Below are positions 1 through 6,329 of a DNA stretch of 9,647 nucleotides, piece after piece. Both the position numbers and the translations under genes were made by a program. Numbering within the stretch: position 1 is the first letter of the stretch; the number at the start of each line of letters is the position of its first letter. The notes under the pieces were generated by a model that had not been told where the DNA came from, searched no databases, and saw nothing but the letters and a program-made list of their open reading frames with translations. The DNA is from a bacterium (GTDB taxonomy: Bacteria; SZUA-79; Acidulodesulfobacterales; Acidulodesulfobacteraceae), in assembly GCA_021800805.1 (NCBI GenBank), contig JAJYYR010000022.1, positions 1 through 9,647 of the forward strand, read 5' to 3'.

Positions 1-329
1 ATATTATTTATGAAAAAAATATATTCGTTTCGATAGAAAGAACTGAAAAGCCTTATGGAACGGACATCCTTTTCAAAAACGACGTTGCCCCGGGACTGAG
101 CCAGTTTTCTATAAGGGCGGGCTATTCAGAGGTCGTTGACGTAGAAGCGGTATTAAAAAAGTACAATATAGACGAAACCGTCATATTTTACGGCTTCGAG
201 GAAATAGTCAGCAATAATATATTTTGGAGGATATTTGCGCTTATTAAAAAACTGTCGCCTTCATTCGTTCGGTTTTACAAACTTCCCGCCGAAAAGGTCA
301 ACGGGGTCATGGTAAGGGTAAAAATGTAA
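1..329 (+). CDS. kup: KUP-family potassium uptake protein, C-terminal part (5' end outside window)
   Basis: This is the last 108 codons of a gene that enters from the left; complete codons start at base 3 and the stop is TAA at 327-329. The translation holds the motifs AGYSEVVDVEAVLKKY and FYKLPAEKVNGVMVRVKM. These match the layout of the cytoplasmic C-terminal domain of KUP/HAK potassium transporters: a GY/GW-x-E-x-x-(D/N)V-E segment, then a stretch like 'F.L/I P..+V...V.V' at the very end. No membrane segment is visible because the transmembrane part lies upstream of the window. KUP proteins take up potassium with protons at the inner membrane. The gene converges on the sox operon and is probably unrelated to it. 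Assignment rests on motif recall, not on alignment. Confidence 0.8.
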   Translation, partial: IIYEKNIFVSIERTEKPYGTDILFKNDVAPGLSQFSIRAGYSEVVDVEAVLKKYNIDETVIFYGFEEIVSNNIFWRIFALIKKLSPSFVRFYKLPAEKVNGVMVRVKM

Positions 330-411
330 ATGATTTTAATCTCCCCCGCAAGCAAACAAGAACCCGCAGGAGAGATAAGAGAGAGTAAAGATAAAAGAGA
401 AGGGGGCATTC
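330..411. other. Convergent intergenic gap with a purine-rich tract and a weak stem
   Basis: This gap lies between the convergent ends of the kup-type gene and the outer-membrane protein gene. Bases 368-406 are almost all purines on the plus strand, with only three T residues. An imperfect inverted repeat pairs 340-349 with 366-375; on the minus strand its two mismatches become G-U pairs, around a 16-base loop. It could be a terminator for the minus-strand operon, but no U-rich tail follows it, so this is weak. No canonical intrinsic terminator is visible for either gene. Confidence 0.3.
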
Positions 412-1506
412 CTAAAACTTAAACGGTATTGTTACGGATAGGAGCCCCATGGTCAAATCCGGACCGTTCTTTGCATGTAATGTTTTTAATACCCTTGCGT
501 CGGCAATTATTCTGCCGTAACGGTAAGAAACTCCGAGACCGGTCATTAATGCCTGATATCCGCTGTTTAAATAGCCGTATTTTAAACTTGTGGATGCCGC
601 TCCAAGCGGATTAGTATTAAACCAGCCGTAATTTGCGCTCTGGTTTTCGAAAACCGTTTCGTTAAAAATCTCTAATTTCTTAAATAAGATAAATCTGAGA
701 TACGTATTTGCTATAAAGTTATTGCCCGGGTTAGTATAACTCCCCGTGCCTGTCGGAGACAGGGTTGAATTATATCCGAGCGCCGTCGGAGCCGCAGCCG
801 TAGCCGCCGCGTAGTTAATCGAATCATGTCCAAGATTATAGCTTTCGCCTACCGCATAATCTAAAGCAAGCCTGAATTTTTTGTTAAACGTATATCCCAA
901 TCCGCCCGTTAAAGCAAGCTCGAAATTAAACTCGTCGCTTCCGACATTATTTACGGAGCTTGAGCTCCAGTTATTCGGTATTACCGTTACAAGCATAGGC
1001 ATAAAATTATACTTGAATCTTCCGATTTTTTGGTGCCACGCCTCTATTCCGTAAAAGATAACCGGATTTCCTATCCCGCCGTTCGTAAATTGATACCCGT
1101 TTGTAAACATAATGTTGGGTTTGCCGTTAGGCAGAGTTTGCGGAACATTGCCTTGAGCGGTCTGGCTCCCCATCGGAAACGCGACTTCGAAAAAATTTAC
1201 TTTTCTTAAAAACCTGTAAGTCCAGACAAAAGCCGGAATAAACAAAATCTGCTGCTGGGCAGGTTTAGAAATCAACTCTCCGTTATTATTGTAAACCTGA
1301 TTAAAACCCTGATATTGCAAGGCGTTAAAACTTACAAACGTGTTCGGCTTATGCATGCTGAAAGCAAACGGATTCTGGTTTATAAAATTATTAATGGTTC
1401 CGTCAGGACCGCCTGCAAAGCTCTTGACCGGATTTATGAATAAAACCGAAAACAACATAAATATCGCGGCAAAGACAAAAATACTCTTTTCCTTTTTTAA
1501 AAACAT
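412..1506 (-). CDS. Outer-membrane beta-barrel protein at the end of the sox operon (transporter/MetA-like barrel)
   Basis: The protein has 364 residues. It starts with a lysine-rich, hydrophobic signal peptide (about residues 1-31, likely cleaved after SFA). The rest has alternating polar and hydrophobic stretches with many Asn, Gly, Tyr and Phe, and it ends in Phe (IPFKF). These are the usual marks of an outer-membrane beta-barrel, including the C-terminal aromatic used by the BAM machinery. The overall pattern, with a long barrel and an internal GLGYTF segment, resembles the family labelled 'MetA-pathway of phenol degradation/transporter', but I am not certain of the family. A strong ribosome site (GGAGGAG) lies just upstream of the ATG. 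It is the last gene of the operon, 45 bp after a dsrE-like gene. Its place suggests a channel for a sulfur compound or attachment to a solid substrate; that is inference. Confidence 0.72.
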   Translation of the reverse strand: MFLKKEKSIFVFAAIFMLFSVLFINPVKSFAGGPDGTINNFINQNPFAFSMHKPNTFVSFNALQYQGFNQVYNNNGELISKPAQQQILFIPAFVWTYRFLRKVNFFEVAFPMGSQTAQGNVPQTLPNGKPNIMFTNGYQFTNGGIGNPVIFYGIEAWHQKIGRFKYNFMPMLVTVIPNNWSSSSVNNVGSDEFNFELALTGGLGYTFNKKFRLALDYAVGESYNLGHDSINYAAATAAAPTALGYNSTLSPTGTGSYTNPGNNFIANTYLRFILFKKLEIFNETVFENQSANYGWFNTNPLGAASTSLKYGYLNSGYQALMTGLGVSYRYGRIIADARVLKTLHAKNGPDLTMGLLSVTIPFKF

Positions 1507-1551
1507 AAATCTCCTCCATTTAAGTTATTTGACTGATTTAAAAAGCGCAGA

Positions 1552-2025
1552 TTACGGCTTAATATAAGCATAACCCTGCTGCTCTTTTTGCACTATATAA
1601 AAAATCGCCCCCGGATAAACCACGTCCACAAACGGGAAAAGGTCGCTCTTTTTTATATGGAGACCAATCATAGTCGTATGACAGGCCACTAATTTAACCC
1701 CGTAAGAATGAAGCGATTGAAGCATAGCGTAATATTTTTTATCGTACTTTTTCATAAAAAATTTAATCGCTGGACCATATGCGACTATAACAATTTTATA
1801 ATTTATAAAATGCTGGTCTGAAAACTTTACGTTATTTGATGCGTTTGAAACCAAAAGCCCCCATATTTTAGGATTGTCCGGCACCTGGTAAAGCTCTTTT
1901 AAATCATGATGCTTAAAATACGGTAGGGCTTGAATATCTTTGCCGTATGCCGCATTAAGAGAAAATGCAATTATTAAAATGCCTAAAAGCAAAGTAGATA
2001 TGCTTAATTTTTTAATTCCATGCAT
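1552..2025 (-). CDS. Periplasmic DsrE-family protein, second copy
   Basis: The protein has 157 residues: a signal peptide at about 1-28 (cleavage near AAYG/KD) followed by one DsrE/DsrF-like domain (COG1416 style). Family features visible are the YGP segment (83-85), then YGVKLVAC with Cys115, the core 'ACxxTM' motif, and the C-terminal QKEQQGYAYI (146-155), which matches the usual 'RQQEGYAYI' ending. Cys115 is the only cysteine, so it is the likely sulfur-binding residue. It is about 60% identical by hand count to the neighbouring copy at 2084-2554, with a one-residue gap after YGP, so the pair is a tandem duplication. A good AGGAGG ribosome site precedes the ATG. Members of this family often accompany sulfur-oxidation genes; the exact reaction of this exported type is not known to me. 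Confidence 0.82.
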   Translation of the reverse strand: MHGIKKLSISTLLLGILIIAFSLNAAYGKDIQALPYFKHHDLKELYQVPDNPKIWGLLVSNASNNVKFSDQHFINYKIVIVAYGPAIKFFMKKYDKKYYAMLQSLHSYGVKLVACHTTMIGLHIKKSDLFPFVDVVYPGAIFYIVQKEQQGYAYIKP

Positions 2026-2083
2026 AATATTTATCCTCCTTATTTTTTATAATTGGTTAACTTGATTGAATTAAGATTTTCGT

Positions 2084-2554
2084 TCACGCCGGTATATAGA
2101 CATAACCCTGCTGCTCTTTTTTAACTATATATAAAACGGCGCCGGGATAAACGATATCGGTTAATTTAAACAGTGCCCGCTTTTTAATATGCAATGTTTT
2201 CAAAGTCTCGTTGCATGCGACAAATTTAACGCCGTAAGATTTAAAACTTTGAATATCCGGATAGAACTTTTTATCGAATTTTTTCATTAAAAACCTGATG
2301 CCGATAGGCCCGTATGAAACAACGACAATCTTGTAATTCAAAAAGTATTTGTTCGAAAATATTATGCTGTTGGAAATATCCGAAACAATAAGCCCCCATC
2401 TTTTCGGATTTTGCGGAACGACATATATCTCTTTTAAGGTATGGCGTTTTAGATAATGAACTATATGGATATCCTTTGAATATGCCTGCTTATCAAGCAG
2501 GCATATTATTATAGTTAAAACGGCAATAAATAAAGTTTTATATAATTTTTTCAT
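2084..2554 (-). CDS. Periplasmic DsrE-family protein, first copy
   Basis: The protein has 156 residues: a signal peptide at about 1-26 followed by a single DsrE/DsrF-like domain. The conserved cysteine is Cys114 in YGVKFVAC; the only other cysteine (Cys18) is in the signal peptide. The C-terminus KKEQQGYVYI matches the family ending. The sequence differs from the second copy mostly at surface-type positions and in the loop after the cysteine (NETLKT against HTTMIG), so the two may bind different partners. The start is fixed by a near-perfect AAAGGAG ribosome site. The gene follows soxB by 39 bp. An unusual feature is a perfect 13-bp inverted repeat inside the signal-peptide codons (see the separate entry). 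Role is inferred: holding or transferring sulfane sulfur in the periplasm beside SoxYZ. Confidence 0.82.
   Translation of the reverse strand: MKKLYKTLFIAVLTIIICLLDKQAYSKDIHIVHYLKRHTLKEIYVVPQNPKRWGLIVSDISNSIIFSNKYFLNYKIVVVSYGPIGIRFLMKKFDKKFYPDIQSFKSYGVKFVACNETLKTLHIKKRALFKLTDIVYPGAVLYIVKKEQQGYVYIPA
2479..2507 (-). repeat. Perfect 13-bp inverted repeat (hairpin) inside the first dsrE-like gene
   Basis: The left arm is 2479-2491 (AATATGCCTGCTT) and the right arm is 2495-2507, its exact reverse complement, with only three bases (2492-2494) between. In mRNA this gives a long stable hairpin within codons 16 to 26 of the signal peptide, about 50 bases after the start codon and about 90 bases after soxB ends. 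It is the longest perfect inverted repeat I found in the window. The duplicated gene downstream does not have it at the matching place. It lacks a U-tract, so it is not a standard terminator. It could pause or process the mRNA between soxB and the distal genes. Confidence 0.85.
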
Positions 2555-2593
2555 TTTATCTCCTTTGCGCTATCGGCAAAAATAAACGAACGC

Positions 2594-4303
2594 CTATCCA
2601 GCCGTTCTTGAATGCCTGTAAATAACTTTTTCCGTATCGGCGGACATGACGGTTTTATGTTTTTTAATATATTCTGCAATGACGTCGCAGGCTTTGTATC
2701 CTGTCCTACCTTCATCTTTCGCGTTCATATGCTGCATCTTTCCGCCTGTGGAAACGGCCCAGTATTTCTTATTTAAATCCAAAGGTTTTCCGTTAATTTC
2801 CCATGTTTTTATTCTTTTAACTAACGGCTGATTTATTAAAATATGAAATTTAGAATTGGAAACGCGGGTTACGTCTCCTCCCATCTGCAAATAAGGGTCT
2901 TTTGCAAACGCATCGCTTAAAACGCTTAATTGCGATAACAATAGTTGTTTGCCGGTAAGAAGAGTCTTGTAAACCTCGGGATACGTCGTTCCGTATTCCC
3001 CGTAAACATTTTCCATCGTAATATCCGAACCGGGAAGCAATGTTTCCCCCCATCTCCAGCCGGGCGCGAAAAATAAAGGCGTGTCGAATTTTTCGTTAAA
3101 AGCCTGTCCGGCGAGGCTGTCCACCGTGCTTTCAAATGTGGCCCTTCTATATAATAGCGATTCGGTTTTTCCTAATTTTTCGTTAAGAACTTCTTTGAAC
3201 GGCGCATATTCTTGTTCGATTATTTGCCGGATATTTTCGTCCGGTTTAATCCAATCGGTTACGATAGGTATAAGTTTATGGTTATAATCAATAATTTTTT
3301 TGCTTTTAATATTCAAATCAAGCCTTCCTATAAATTTTCCGTGTGTTCCTGCCTGACAGATAACCGTGTTATTTATTATTTCCGGAACCGGAAGAATGTC
3401 GTGTGTATGTCCTCCTATAATTACGTCTATACCGTTTATTAAAGACGCAAATTTTCTGTCAACTTCCAGACCGTTATGGGAAAGGACGACTATCAGGTCA
3501 ACTTTTTTATTCTTAAGCTCGTTAACCATTTTTTGCGCATGAGACGTATCTATCCCGAAAGACCACCCGTCTGAAAAATGAGCCGGATGCGCCAGAGGAA
3601 CGTAAGGAAATGCCTGTCCGATTATACCTATGTTTAAACCGTTTACTTCTTTTATTATATAAGGTTTAAATATTAAATTATCCCAGTTGGAATCCCTTAC
3701 ATTCTGCGCAATAAACGGAAAATTTAAATTTTTAATATTTTCCAGCAATTGTTTTTTTCCGTATGTAAATTCCCAATGCCCAGTCATTGCATCGTAGCCC
3801 ATAGCGTTTTGAACCTTATAAACCGCCTTTCCTTTAGTCAGCAGCGCTATGCCGGTTCCCTGCCATGAATCGCCCGTGTCCAAAAGAATTGTTTTTCCGT
3901 ATCTTTCATTTCTTATTTTATTAATTATAGAAGCCATATGCGCATATCCGCCCATTAACCCGTATCTTTTATGATTATTTTCAAAATCTATATACGAACA
4001 AAAGTAGCCCATAGCCGATTTTGGGTCTATATCGTAATATAGATTAAAGGCATCGCCTACCAGATGACCGGGTCTTCCGTTCATATGCCGGGGCCCGATA
4101 TTTACAGACGGTTCTCTGTAAAGCATAGGGTTCAAATGGGCATGGGAATCGGAATTCCAAATAATAGTAAGATTTCCGGCAGGCTTGAATTTTAACAAAT
4201 TAACCGGATTGATGATAGCCGAAACGCCCAGAAGGCCGGCGTTTTTTAAAAAACTTCTCCTCGACAGGCCGTTTTTTACCTCAAAACCCTCATTTTTATC
4301 CAT
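2594..4303 (-). CDS. soxB: SoxB, di-manganese thiosulfohydrolase of the Sox pathway
   Basis: SoxB hydrolyses the terminal sulfone group from thiosulfate bound to the SoxY cysteine, releasing sulfate in the periplasm. The 569-residue length is normal for the family. A textbook Tat signal is present (SRRSFLK, residues 14-20), consistent with export of a folded metalloprotein. The metallophosphatase-like core shows the metal-binding motifs in order: D-S-H-A-H (52-56), GDSWQG (144-149), Gln-Asn with Asn201, SHNG (275-278), and GGHTHD (297-302). The SoxB hallmark TGHWEFTYG at 174-182 separates it from ordinary 5'-nucleotidases. The C-terminal 5'-nucleotidase-type domain follows. An AAGGGG ribosome site precedes the ATG. 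The gene sits 21 bp after the DUF302 gene and 39 bp before the dsrE-like pair. No catalytic residue appears missing. Confidence 0.96.
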   Translation of the reverse strand: MDKNEGFEVKNGLSRRSFLKNAGLLGVSAIINPVNLLKFKPAGNLTIIWNSDSHAHLNPMLYREPSVNIGPRHMNGRPGHLVGDAFNLYYDIDPKSAMGYFCSYIDFENNHKRYGLMGGYAHMASIINKIRNERYGKTILLDTGDSWQGTGIALLTKGKAVYKVQNAMGYDAMTGHWEFTYGKKQLLENIKNLNFPFIAQNVRDSNWDNLIFKPYIIKEVNGLNIGIIGQAFPYVPLAHPAHFSDGWSFGIDTSHAQKMVNELKNKKVDLIVVLSHNGLEVDRKFASLINGIDVIIGGHTHDILPVPEIINNTVICQAGTHGKFIGRLDLNIKSKKIIDYNHKLIPIVTDWIKPDENIRQIIEQEYAPFKEVLNEKLGKTESLLYRRATFESTVDSLAGQAFNEKFDTPLFFAPGWRWGETLLPGSDITMENVYGEYGTTYPEVYKTLLTGKQLLLSQLSVLSDAFAKDPYLQMGGDVTRVSNSKFHILINQPLVKRIKTWEINGKPLDLNKKYWAVSTGGKMQHMNAKDEGRTGYKACDVIAEYIKKHKTVMSADTEKVIYRHSRTAG

Positions 4304-4324
4304 ATTTTACCCCTTTTATTTTTT

Positions 4325-4819
4325 TTAGAAACCGGTTTTTACGGAATTAATTATTCTTATTAATTTTTTTGTCGCCTTTAAAGCGGCTTTAACCGTAGTT
4401 TTGTTATTTTTAAAATAACGCATAAAATAGCTCGGCAAAAATGCAATTATTACGACATGATGCCGACCTTTTTTATATATGGCTATTCTGCAAGGCATAA
4501 GCGCCGCATAATTCATATCATGCTTTAGCAAGTCGTAGCCTATGGATGCGTTGCAAAGGTCTAAAACTTCAAGCTTGGATATTTTAAATCCAAACATCTT
4601 TAAGCCTTTGGAAATAGGCGTAGCGGCGGCAACGGTAAAGTTTTCCGCTATAACAGCCTGATTCAAATCAAAATACGCTCTTTTAAAGCTCTTTTTTATC
4701 TTTACGGCATAAAACGGACCATTAGGTATTTTAAGCGCAAAGGCGCATTTTGAAAGAAACGGTAAAACAAAAGCAATAAATATGAATATAAAAAATGTAA
4801 ACGTCGTTATTCTTTTCAT
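4325..4819 (-). CDS. Exported DUF302-domain protein within the sox operon
   Basis: The protein has 164 residues: a hydrophobic signal peptide (about 1-29, likely cut after AFA) and a DUF302 domain. The domain is recognised by two spaced elements, VLDLCNASIGYDLL (Cys89) and YAALMPCRIAIY (Cys110). They match the family pattern 'ACNP..A...L' followed by 'LLPCnVvvy'. Cys25 lies in the signal region as L-S-K-C, but lysine before the cysteine makes a lipoprotein site unlikely. It is placed between soxZ (15 bp gap) and soxB (21 bp gap), so it is surely co-transcribed with them. DUF302 proteins occur beside sulfur-oxidation genes in several bacteria; their function is unknown. With two conserved cysteines it may bind sulfur, a metal or a heme. 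I see no clear ribosome site, so it may rely on translation coupling with soxZ. Confidence 0.82.
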   Translation of the reverse strand: MKRITTFTFFIFIFIAFVLPFLSKCAFALKIPNGPFYAVKIKKSFKRAYFDLNQAVIAENFTVAAATPISKGLKMFGFKISKLEVLDLCNASIGYDLLKHDMNYAALMPCRIAIYKKGRHHVVIIAFLPSYFMRYFKNNKTTVKAALKATKKLIRIINSVKTGF

Positions 4820-4834
4820 TTTAAAAAATATTAT

Positions 4835-5164
4835 TTAGACGGCATTAATCATAACGGTCTTTTTATAAATATTGCCCTTAGTGTCGTACATTACAAACTC
4901 TAGAGGAGCTTTTTCGTCGGCCTTAACATAAAAAGACAGAAACGGATTTGCGGCGATACCTATGCCGTAGTTACAAGTCGTTATAAGCCTTTTATTATAA
5001 AATATGTTTACCTTGTAAATAATCCACCTCGGAATTTTTTTTCCGGTTTTTGGATCTTTTACAAGACCGGTATCCATAGGATGTTTCGTTAAACTAATAA
5101 TTTTTATAATACGTCCTTTTTTAACCTTATGGGGTACCCTTACTAATATTTCTCCTATTTTCAT
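4835..5164 (-). CDS. soxZ: SoxZ, partner subunit of the SoxYZ sulfur carrier
   Basis: This protein of 109 residues pairs with SoxY to form the carrier that holds sulfur intermediates during oxidation. It matches the SoxZ pattern closely: HPMDTG (28-33), then KDPKTGKKIPR with the family's 'IPR.II' motif (44-49), and IAANPFLSFY (70-79). It has no signal peptide, as usual for SoxZ, and is expected to be exported as a complex with Tat-bearing SoxY. A GGAG ribosome site stands upstream of the ATG. It follows soxY after 56 bp. Cys64 lies at the position just before the IAANP motif; I do not recall a cysteine as common there. Confidence 0.95.
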   Translation of the reverse strand: MKIGEILVRVPHKVKKGRIIKIISLTKHPMDTGLVKDPKTGKKIPRWIIYKVNIFYNKRLITTCNYGIGIAANPFLSFYVKADEKAPLEFVMYDTKGNIYKKTVMINAV

Positions 5165-5220
5165 TTTTTGTCTCCAATAATATTATAATAAAATTATTCT
5201 TATTAACATTATCCGCCCGC

Positions 5221-5760
5221 TCAACATCCGCCTACCGTAACTTTAACGAGTTCTCTTCCGCCGTAAACCGTTCCGTCGGAATACTCCGCGAGAACCTGCA
5301 CGTAAGATTGTTGAAGAAGTTTTATTCTGGTAGAAATATAACCTCTTCCGTTAGCGGGGCTTAGTGAGAACGAACCGAGAAGGCGGCGCGGATTATTGAG
5401 GTCGCAAACATAAAATGTTTTAAGGTATTTCTGCGGCGACATAGGCAGTTTAACTTCCATAGTCAAAGGAACCATAGCGCCATCCTGAGCAATTAAAGGA
5501 AGCCTTAATTTCGGTATTAGGAGTTTCTGCTCCGGCGTGGGCGTTCCGGTAATCCATATAACCTTTTTACCGTTTATCTCCTTTATGTAAGCCTTTTTAA
5601 TTTTTATAGGTTTTAACGAAATTTTTTTAGATTCGGCATCTGCCGGCTTCAAAGCCGCTCCGATTAAACCGTCCGCTATTAAGGCAGAAACGGCAATTTT
5701 GATAGTTTTTCCAATAAAATCACGCCTTGGAATAAAATTTTCGGTTTTTTCTTTTTTCAT
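5221..5760 (-). CDS. soxY: SoxY, sulfur-carrying subunit of SoxYZ
   Basis: SoxY binds sulfur intermediates covalently on a cysteine in a flexible C-terminal arm. The 179-residue protein starts with a Tat signal (P-R-R-D-F-I-G-K, residues 11-18) and a hydrophobic stretch ending near PADA. The immunoglobulin-like domain follows, and the arm reads KVTVGGC at the end. The usual family ending is GGCGG, so this one stops directly after the active cysteine (Cys179). The sequence gives a clean TGA there; the next in-frame codons are Ala-Gly-Gly and then TAA. An AGGAGG ribosome site lies about 12 bases upstream of the ATG. The gene is 32 bp after the thioredoxin-like gene and 56 bp before soxZ. Confidence 0.94.
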   Translation of the reverse strand: MKKEKTENFIPRRDFIGKTIKIAVSALIADGLIGAALKPADAESKKISLKPIKIKKAYIKEINGKKVIWITGTPTPEQKLLIPKLRLPLIAQDGAMVPLTMEVKLPMSPQKYLKTFYVCDLNNPRRLLGSFSLSPANGRGYISTRIKLLQQSYVQVLAEYSDGTVYGGRELVKVTVGGC

Positions 5761-5792
5761 TATTTTAGGCAGCCTCCTTTTAAGTTTACATA

Positions 5793-6329
5793 TTAAAAAC
5801 TATTTTTAAAGTATTTTCTCAAAGATTCTCTTTTATATGATTTACTTGATATCCAGCCTAGTACAAGCATAAAATCTTTTTTATTCCAATAACCGGGCAG
5901 ATAAAATATCTTTTTATAATGCGAATCAAAAAATAACGACGTCGGAAAGCCTATAATATTAAATTTGGACGATAATGATTTTCCGCCGTATTTCTTTCCG
6001 TCAAAAAATTTATACTTTCTGTCGCCGTAAGCATTTACCTCCACCGGATAAAAATTTTTATTTATTAAATCAATCACATCTCTTTCGGATAAAATATTCT
6101 TCTTGAACAATATGCAATATTCGCAGCCCGTTTCATGAAACCAGACAAAAAAAGGCTTTTTAAAATTTTTATTTTTTTTTATTGCCTTTTGAAAACTTAA
6201 CCAGCGTATCCCTGCCCCCGCCGTATTTTCGATTCCTCCAAAAAAAACAATCAGGAGCAAAAATACGGCGGCTGAGTTCTTTGAAATAATATAACGAATC
6301 ATTAAGTAATCTATGATTGCAATAAGCAT
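5793..6329 (-). CDS. Exported thioredoxin-like protein, SoxW type
   Basis: The protein has up to 178 residues. A hydrophobic export signal is followed by a thioredoxin fold with the redox motif CEYC (Cys69 and Cys72), a cis-proline segment GFPT (Pro129), and a C-terminal helix. The order 'WFHETGCEYC' then 'GFPTSLFF' then a 'GY' turn is that of SoxW and related periplasmic thioredoxins that reduce sulfur-linked cysteines, including SoxY. Start choice: ATG at 6329 gives a signal with ten extra residues, and no ribosome site is visible there. The second ATG at 6302 (MIRYIISKN) gives a more ordinary signal peptide, so 6302 may be the true start. It is the first gene of the sox operon, downstream of the tandem palindromes. 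Possible gene name soxW; I left the symbol open because assignment rests on fold and position. Confidence 0.8.
   Translation of the reverse strand: MLIAIIDYLMIRYIISKNSAAVFLLLIVFFGGIENTAGAGIRWLSFQKAIKKNKNFKKPFFVWFHETGCEYCILFKKNILSERDVIDLINKNFYPVEVNAYGDRKYKFFDGKKYGGKSLSSKFNIIGFPTSLFFDSHYKKIFYLPGYWNKKDFMLVLGWISSKSYKRESLRKYFKNSF

Noticed and set aside
340..375. Stem that could terminate the sox operon
   Set aside because: It is imperfect with a 16-base loop and lacks a following U-tract, so I list it only as weak content of the gap, not as a terminator.
1793..1811. AT-only inverted repeat inside the second dsrE-like gene
   Set aside because: An 8-bp arm made only of A and T is expected by chance in AT-rich DNA and it codes for conserved residues (NYKI), so no function is claimed.
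2850..3135. Overlapping minus-strand frames inside soxB
   Set aside because: They lie in other frames of the intact soxB gene, whose motifs are all present, so they are not genes.
4734..4755. Lipoprotein site in the DUF302 protein
   Set aside because: The cysteine at residue 25 is preceded by lysine (L-S-K-C), which does not fit a lipobox; a signal peptidase I site after AFA fits better.
5209..5229. Possible selenocysteine or readthrough at the soxY TGA
   Set aside because: Only three codons follow before a TAA, no stem-loop suited to a bacterial selenocysteine element was seen just after the TGA, and the protein already ends with its active cysteine.
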